Assembly: GCA_008931825.1 (NCBI GenBank)
Contig: QXVZ01019763.1
Location: forward strand, 1-27,166
Source: Phallusia fumigata
Lineage: Eukaryota > Chordata > Ascidiacea > Phlebobranchia > Ascidiidae
DNA: 27,166 bases
Direction of reading: 5' to 3'
Part shown: one piece after another, positions 22,501 to 27,166 of the stretch
How positions within the stretch are numbered: the stretch's first letter is position 1
How the letters are laid out: every line of letters starts with the position of its first letter
The notes under the pieces: model-generated
Databases searched by the model: none
Told to the model about the DNA's origin: nothing
What the model saw: the letters and a program-made list of their open reading frames with translations, nothing else
Position numbers and translations under genes: made by a program

Positions 22501-24643
22501 GTTGAACTGCGAGTTGGAGGTTCATGTTGAACCACTTTGGTTCCACCACTAATTAAATGCAGTCTTGAATGAGTAGACAAATCAAGAACTGTCTCATGAT
22601 CAACATTTTCAATCGGCTCCTGAAATTTACATAACGAATCACTGGCTGTTGATAAATATAAAATGTTTAAACTTTTAGCTAACTTTCATTTGTGGAACAG
22701 ACTCTCCAGTAAGCATGGCTTCGTCAACAATAACTCGTCCTCGCAAAAGCAGCACATCACATGGAATGTTATGTGATAACATACCCTCTGCTGAGGACCG
22801 TGTGATGGAAATTATGTCACCAGCAACAAGTTGGTTGCTGGGAATATGCCTCCACTTTCTACTCCGAAATACCTGTTATGTTTTAGAGTTTAAAATATTT
22901 GATGTGCTATATTTTGCTTTACACATAAATACATACATTTATATTATATGGTTTGTTTCCCATTTTTCTAATTTCTGCCATATTTCGAAGTTGTTGATAA
23001 ACCAAAGAGGCTTCAAAAGCAACAAGCATGAATAAAGTAAACAATGAATAATACCAATATTCATCCAAACACCATAGGACAACACAGAAAACCTGCGAAA
23101 AGTGCAAGATTGTAGTTAGACTCCACATGAAACATTTAGCTTCGACCATCAGAAAACAAACACAATCACAAACCTGAAATACAAAAAATGGTGCAGTGGC
23201 CCTCTCCAAAAACAGCTCTTTAAATTCAGGAATTATCATTTCCATCCTAAAAAAATCATTTTTATTAAAATGTAATTACAACAAAAAATACTCCAATATG
23301 AACATGTGTGTTATTCTGAAAAATATGACAAGTGTCAAAAACAAAAATTACCTTTACTCCTCTCATGTAAATCAAACCCTAATAACATGCAATTTGAAGG
23401 AGTTAACCCAGGTTTAATCAGAAATGTGTGGGAAAATGCTTTAAAATGAACAACATTAACTGTACAAAAGGGAATAATTAATGAAAGTTATGAAGAGTAA
23501 AACCAACAAGAATTTTTACACATTGTCGCCAAATTCCTCTTTTGCCATTTCACATGTCTCATCATCCTGGTATCCTTTCCAATTCTGATAATATTTAAAT
23601 TCATTATTGGTCGGAAATTCAACAGGAAGAAATCGCTTTTTCTCTTCCTCATCAAAAACATAAATCATCTATAAAACAATCATATTATACCTTTTATATT
23701 TGCTTTAATGTAAACAGATGTGTTGTGTAGATTGTGGTTCAGAACTCATAAACTCATGAAATTCCTTGTTACAACACCATTTTCTGGTAAAAAAATCACA
23801 CCCATTATACAGAATTTGGTTGTTTAAATAGAAATTCTTTGCTGTGTTTTAAGGTCTTTACCTGTAACTTTTGAAACTTGGACTATTTTTTTACATGATA
23901 CTAATGACAAATGAATAGCAACTGTAAATAGTAGCAAACACTTTTATTAGAGAGCAAACACTTTTTTAGCAATACTAGGTTCACTTGCAATTATACTTCA
24001 AAATTGGTTTTTAACATAGTCATTCATTGGTACGGTGATTATTGTGCAATACGTATACAGTTAAATACCACAAGGAACGGTCCTTTACAGAAAAAATCTT
24101 GTAGATTTAAAACCAAATCTTCCATTATTGAAACTGATATGGCATTGAAACATTTCGAACGATATGCTAATTCTTGGATCACTTACAAAAGTAGCAGTGC
24201 TAATACAATGTATACACAAAAGTATTGGTGTACTTATTTAGCTGACTTAAAATCATAAAGTGACTAAAGTGCAGTAATGTAATGGCACAACTAATAGAGA
24301 TCTTGATCATACAACTCTTTAACTAAACAACATCTATGTACTTCCACATTAAAAAAACCCTCTGTTGCTTCGTTATGTTGTTCAGTTGCTTGCAATTCTA
24401 CTGATTAATTACCGAAAATGCATGACTTTAGTTTGATATTGCATATTCCAACTTTTTTAAAATGGTCAGCTGTGTTTTTAAAACATTCTTTTAAAGAACA
24501 AAATGTTGCTTACCTTTTGGAACTCCACCCATATTTTATATTTATCTTTCGATATTTTCCTCTTTTGAACCAAAACCAACTCTGTTGAGCCATTGTGCGA
24601 AGTAGGAACAACTTTGGCGTAATCTGCTTTGTGTGGATGGGAA
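16569..24643 (-). CDS. ATP13A1: P5A-type ATPase ATP13A1 (ER dislocase), N-terminus missing
   Basis: This is an ER P-type ATPase; family members remove mistargeted tail-anchored or signal-bearing helices from the ER membrane. Exons: 24643-24514 (partial), 23668-23520, 23246-23174, 23092-22937, 22872-22684, 22619-22422, 22357-22231, 22169-22032, 21774-21661, 21590-21514, 21422-21320, 20818-20733, 20668-20573, 20494-20381, 20041-19916, 19735-19624, 19566-19457, 19387-19289, 19235-19145, 19082-18890, 18750-18602, 18361-18165, 17465-17326, 17245-17140, 16950-16807 and 16679-16569. All phases agree, giving about 1108 residues versus about 1200 in human. Order of motifs: [29 protein letters not shown] (P5 signature), [38 protein letters not shown], then [10 protein letters not shown] and the C-terminal helices. 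About 95 N-terminal residues are absent beyond N 24644. Identity is firm. Confidence 0.95.
17320..17325 (-). other. GC splice donor (GC-AG intron), ATP13A1
   Basis: The minus-strand exon 17465-17326 ends GAACCCAG followed by GCAAGT, the typical strong GC-donor consensus. The two carried bases AG plus the next exon's G make an Arg codon, and the protein continues ETVDFEAEF. Confidence 0.75.
17466..18164 (-). other. ATP13A1 intron, no internal feature
   Basis: This AT-rich intron of about 700 bp lies between the ISRSK exon and the PLKVLSKQ exon. Short open frames inside it look like chance. Confidence 0.6.
18890..19082 (-). CDS. ATP13A1: ATP13A1 exon: lineage-variable charged insertion
   Basis: After [14 protein letters not shown] this exon encodes a Ser/Lys/Gly/Asp-rich, probably disordered stretch ending [10 protein letters not shown]. 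Human ATP13A1 has an Arg/Ser-rich loop at the same place. The following exon (18750-18602) continues with a helical [16 protein letters not shown] segment before the conserved [11 protein letters not shown]. Confidence 0.85.
19145..19235 (-). CDS. ATP13A1: ATP13A1 exon: hinge motif GDGTND
   Basis: This exon encodes [18 protein letters not shown] then [13 protein letters not shown]. GDGxND coordinates Mg2+ in P-type ATPases. The residue after ALKHA is His, where the family normally has Asp (ADVG). The donor GTCAGT splices to the VALLSNPPE exon in phase 1. Confidence 0.88.
19633..19853. repeat. 110-bp direct duplication around N 19743
   Basis: 19633-19742 and 19744-19853 appear identical and cover the TGDN exon. 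They create an artificial open frame repeating [14 protein letters not shown]. The left copy is complete (19735-19624); the right is truncated by the N. Confidence 0.88.
21002..21170. repeat. 84-bp direct duplication around N 21086
   Basis: 21002-21085 and 21087-21170 appear identical and lie in the intron between the VLATCHAL exon and the GDVVIP exon of ATP13A1. This is a contig-overlap artefact. Confidence 0.88.
21648..21993. repeat. ~170-bp direct duplication around N 21822
   Basis: 21648-21821 and 21823 to about 21993 are near-identical with a few substitutions. Each contains a full DKTGT exon of ATP13A1 (21661-21774 and 21836-21949). They probably represent the two haplotypes. Confidence 0.85.
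21661..21774 (-). CDS. ATP13A1: ATP13A1 exon: phosphorylation motif DKTGT
   Basis: This exon encodes [20 protein letters not shown] then [10 protein letters not shown], holding the catalytic aspartate that forms the acyl-phosphate. A second complete copy lies at 21836-21949, separated by N 21822. It is an overlap duplicate, since the protein needs only one. Confidence 0.9.
22684..22872 (-). CDS. ATP13A1: ATP13A1 exon: actuator domain with TGES
   Basis: This exon of 63 whole codons encodes most of the actuator domain, including [15 protein letters not shown] and [17 protein letters not shown] is the loop that dephosphorylates the P-domain aspartate. Donor GTTAGC is somewhat weak; the next exon continues [14 protein letters not shown] in phase 0. 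Confidence 0.9.
23669..24513 (-). other. Long ATP13A1 intron, no internal feature
   Basis: This 845-bp intron lies between the first preserved ATP13A1 exon and the [13 protein letters not shown] exon. The plus-strand open frame at 24004-24258 has no recognisable domain. I see no repeat or RNA gene. Confidence 0.6.
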
Positions 24644-24764
24644 NTGCTTTCGATTTCATCGAAATGACATTGCGCAGCCGTTAATGTTGTATTAATAGTT
24701 GTTGAAGGTGTAAGATTTTTTCGCAAATAAATCATCTATTTACAATATAAAGCAGTTGGTGAAG

Positions 24765-24875
24765 ATTGTGCGCGGATTGTAAAATTGTGCGCGGATTTGT
24801 ACTAAAATCACCGAAAGTGCGCGGATTATAGGGTCAAAACCAAGAGATTGCGCGGAGGATAAATCCTCCGCGCAG
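24765..24875. repeat. TGCGCGGA repeat cluster ending in perfect palindrome
   Basis: TGCGCGGATT occurs at 24769, 24788 and 24818, the first two within a 14-bp direct repeat of period 19. A fourth TGCGCGGA starts a perfect 12-bp inverted repeat: TGCGCGGAGGAT (24849-24860), spacer AA, ATCCTCCGCGCA (24863-24874). The outer GTGCGCGGATT and the inner reverse copy could act as terminal inverted repeats of a small MITE. The GC-rich block stands out in AT-rich DNA. No target duplication was found. Confidence 0.55.
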
Positions 24876-25070
24876 GTCATTCTTTCCAATCTGGGCACTA
24901 GGCACTAAAGTCTGATAGAATTTCCTGCCAAATAACTTTTTGTTAAAAAAACAAATGGAAAAATCGCTCTTGGAAACTTAACAGTGTATGGCCCTTAAGA
25001 GCTCTATGTACAAAGGTAAGAAAGGCTATGCCGATAAGCGAGTATACTCTTAACCCTTTTGATATTTTAC

Positions 25071-25202
25071 CTTTGCAGCCACAGAGGCGAAATCCAACGT
25101 TTCACTGAATCGCACGCTTGATTGCATTTCATGACAAAAATCCCCGAGTAGCGAATTAAACATAAAAATCACACAAGAAAACCCCGAAAAGCATTTGATC
25201 AT
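25071..25202 (-). CDS. Possible signal-peptide first exon
   Basis: A minus-strand ATG at 25202 (context agaaATGA) opens 44 codons starting MIKCFSGFSCVIFMFNSLLG, a hydrophobic signal-like start, and ends at a good donor AAAG|GTAAAA in phase 0. An acceptor about 130 bp downstream (GGCAG|GAAATTC) would add EILSDFSA and a stop, giving a 52-residue product. It might instead be the first exon of ATP13A1 or of a gene lost at N 24644. No family is recognised. Confidence 0.25.
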
Positions 25203-25225
25203 TTCTGGTTTAGCCTGACTACTGT

Positions 25226-25379
25226 CAGGGGCGTAGCCAAGGGGGGCGAATGGGGTCACGACCCCCTTCCAAATTTCGAAATTGTACATTGAGGTAGGCT
25301 ACTTCTGGAAAAAATCCCTAAGTTTTACATTAAGTTAGGTTACTTGGCCCCCCCAAATTTTGGGCTGGCTACGCTACTG
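25226..25379. mobile_element. hAT-type MITE with 8-bp target duplication
   Basis: The 154-bp element starts CAGGGGCGTAGCCA and ends TGGCTACGCTACTG, so its terminal inverted repeats match at 12 of 14 positions. It is flanked by perfect 8-bp direct repeats ACTACTGT at 25218-25225 and 25380-25387. An 8-bp duplication with CAG...CTG ends is the hallmark of hAT transposons. Subterminal G-runs and C-runs can pair. It has no coding capacity, so it was moved by an autonomous hAT elsewhere. Confidence 0.85.
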
Positions 25380-26484
25380 ACTACTGTAACCATAATCGGA
25401 TTGTTTTCAAAGGCGACTGTTGTCTGCCAATTTGAAATGTGATTTGTGCATGTATGTAACACGTTTAACATAAAAATCAAATTAAACCAACCAAAATACG
25501 GAAAAACGATTGCTCCGTTTTCACGATAATTTTTTTTATCTATGCGTCACAAAACATAATTATTGGCAAAATGCTAGTTAAATTAGTCCATGATTAATTG
25601 ACAGTTACGATTCGGGAGCTGTCCGGTCGTCGTTGTTGTACAAAATACAATAGGTGCAGCAGGAAAATGCACAAGTAATTGGCCTTCATTAGCCCGGCGA
25701 CGTACAGAACACGCCCCAATCATCTTTATCAATCAATCGCAAAAATAATACGTCATTGAATTAAACACAAAAATACCTACTTCACTAACAAGTGCAGCTG
25801 CTATACTACGTTTTCTAAAAAATACGGTTCTTGCCATGCAGGTTTCCAGCTGGCCTCAAAATTGTACAAAAATTATTTTTTTACCTTTTACCTAAAAATT
25901 TTACCTATTGGCTTCACATAATTTTTTGTCCTAACTTGGCCGAATTTTTGTTTTTGTCAAATCCAACTGCGAACTGGCACCCTATAGTTTTGTGTGGGAG
26001 TGAGGTGCGCAATATATATTTGGCAAACTGAACATGCGAGTACTCAGTTGAGTCTGAGTTATGATTAGTTCCAAAACTCTCGAATTTCAGACCAACATGC
26101 TATTGTTCCAATCCTACTCGAAATGCAACCCCAGTATTTTCCTTAAAAAACACGGGTACCTCTCCGTAGCCTACTTTTAAAAATAAGATGTTTCTCTGTC
26201 CTAGTTTTGGTTTGTTCATAGTAAAATCATAGACAATGTTCAGTTAAGTCGATGAATCAAAGCTTTAATCAAAGTTTTAGCCAACTAACAACATGCAGGG
26301 ATATTTAAGCACGTAATAATGCGCGCTAACGCGTGACGACATATTGTTAACAACGCCAACGTGAACAGCTTCTATATATACTGCGTATAGCGTTTTAGGG
26401 CCGGTCCCGATAATTTTATTAGCAGGGTTGTTTACGAAAAAACGTCTTTAATTGCTTGTGGTTGCTTTGCCTATATTACCGTTT

Positions 26485-26763
26485 TCACACAATGCAAACT
26501 GTAAGATTTTTTTTGTGCAAAACCTATCGTAACTGGAAGAATTCAGTGTTTGTGTTTTCTAACTTTCTCCTTTCGATTTACTATTACGCATTATGACCAC
26601 GTGTGCAAATCGCAAACAGTTATNTCACACAATGCAAACTGTAAGATTTTTTTTTGGTGAAACCTATCGTCACTGGAAGAATTCAGTGTTTGTGTTTTCT
26701 AACTTTCTCCTTCCGATTTACTATTACGCATTATGACCACGTGTGCAAATCGCAAACAGTTAT
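26485..26763. repeat. 139-bp direct duplication around N 26624
   Basis: The two halves share sequence from TCACACAATGCAAACTG onward with several substitutions, mainly after the T-run. This pattern fits two haplotypes left unmerged at a contig join. Confidence 0.85.
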
Positions 26764-26828
26764 AACGGCGTTTTAAGACCGTCTCAGCCGAAATGTAACA
26801 CTTTATTTGTGATAAAAACTCTGTATTG

Positions 26829-26836
26829 TGACGTCA
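26829..26836. promoter_or_regulatory. CRE palindrome TGACGTCA
   Basis: A perfect consensus CREB/ATF site in non-coding DNA. Chance occurrence cannot be excluded, and the nearest gene start is unknown. Confidence 0.25.
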
Positions 26837-27166
26837 TAAATATTCTTCAATCGATATGACGTTATCTGCACATTATCTGCAATTCTTGCAAAATCCAGTC
26901 CTTCTAGATATTAATAATGGATTTGCGCCACTAAACTATTTGTTTTGGAGACACAATGTCAAAAAATATGGCTCACAGTACACAAATTACAATGTGATGA
27001 AACAAAACAAAAATTCTAAATTAAGCTAACGTTTTTAAAAAATAAATATGTGCAGAATTTCAACAAAGTGAAACTATAGCGTTGTCACGGTTAGAAACAA
27101 GAAACAAACGACAATGCTGTGGTGACATATTACACACTAACATGGGCGCGGGCACGTAGAGGCAAG

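Larger units (their letters stand above)
25388..27166. other. Non-coding region upstream of ATP13A1
   Basis: No convincing exon was found. It contains a 139-bp duplication around N 26624 (26485-26623 and 26625-26763, with differences that look allelic), a TATATATA-like word near 26373, and a perfect CRE (TGACGTCA) at 26829-26836. The open frame at 25831-26031 has no support. Confidence 0.6.

Noticed and set aside
24004..24258. 84-codon plus-strand frame in the ATP13A1 intron
   Set aside because: Low-complexity AT-rich translation with no recognisable motif.
1..27166. tRNA, rRNA, CRISPR or viral sequence
   Set aside because: No B-box-like tRNA loops, rRNA cores, spaced direct repeats or viral protein motifs were seen in the coding frames.

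Overview
The window is nuclear DNA from a multicellular animal. It is AT-rich and carries intron-bearing genes whose exons of about 75-390 bp are separated by mostly short GT-AG introns. Gene content, compact introns and many near-identical segments differing by a few percent suggest an invertebrate chordate such as a highly heterozygous Ciona-type sea squirt. That assignment is an inference, not a proof.

Layout, left to right. (1) + strand, 141-2233: the 3' half of a golgin GM130/GOLGA2 gene, with coiled-coil exons, the conserved C-terminal block and a PDZ-ligand-like tail. (2) - strand, 9117-3321: a 12-helix major facilitator transporter of the Spinster-like type. It has two diverged, phase-identical versions of the exon for helices 10-11, which look mutually exclusive. 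(3) About 2.4 kb of intergenic DNA lies between divergent genes. (4) + strand, 11577-15662: a complete SLC16/monocarboxylate-transporter-like gene of 465 codons. (5) - strand, 24643-16569: the P5A-type ATPase ATP13A1, nearly complete, but the first ~95 residues are missing at an N. (6) 24645-27166: upstream non-coding DNA holding a clear hAT-type MITE with an 8-bp target duplication, a GC-rich repeat/palindrome cluster and one possible signal-peptide first exon.

Eleven single Ns punctuate the sequence. Nearly all are flanked by direct duplications of 79-581 bp. These are best read as unmerged overlaps between contigs or haplotypes. Between Ns 3843 and 5109 a second allele of the GOLGA2 gene is wedged inside the MFS gene. 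Exon copies next to an N should not be counted as biology.

Functionally the four genes are membrane or secretory housekeeping and transport genes: a Golgi tether, an organellar or plasma-membrane MFS carrier, a monocarboxylate-type carrier and an ER dislocase. They do not form a pathway or operon. They lie as two convergent pairs (GOLGA2/MFS and SLC16/ATP13A1), with MFS and SLC16 diverging from one shared upstream region. I found no RNA genes, CRISPR arrays or viral genes.
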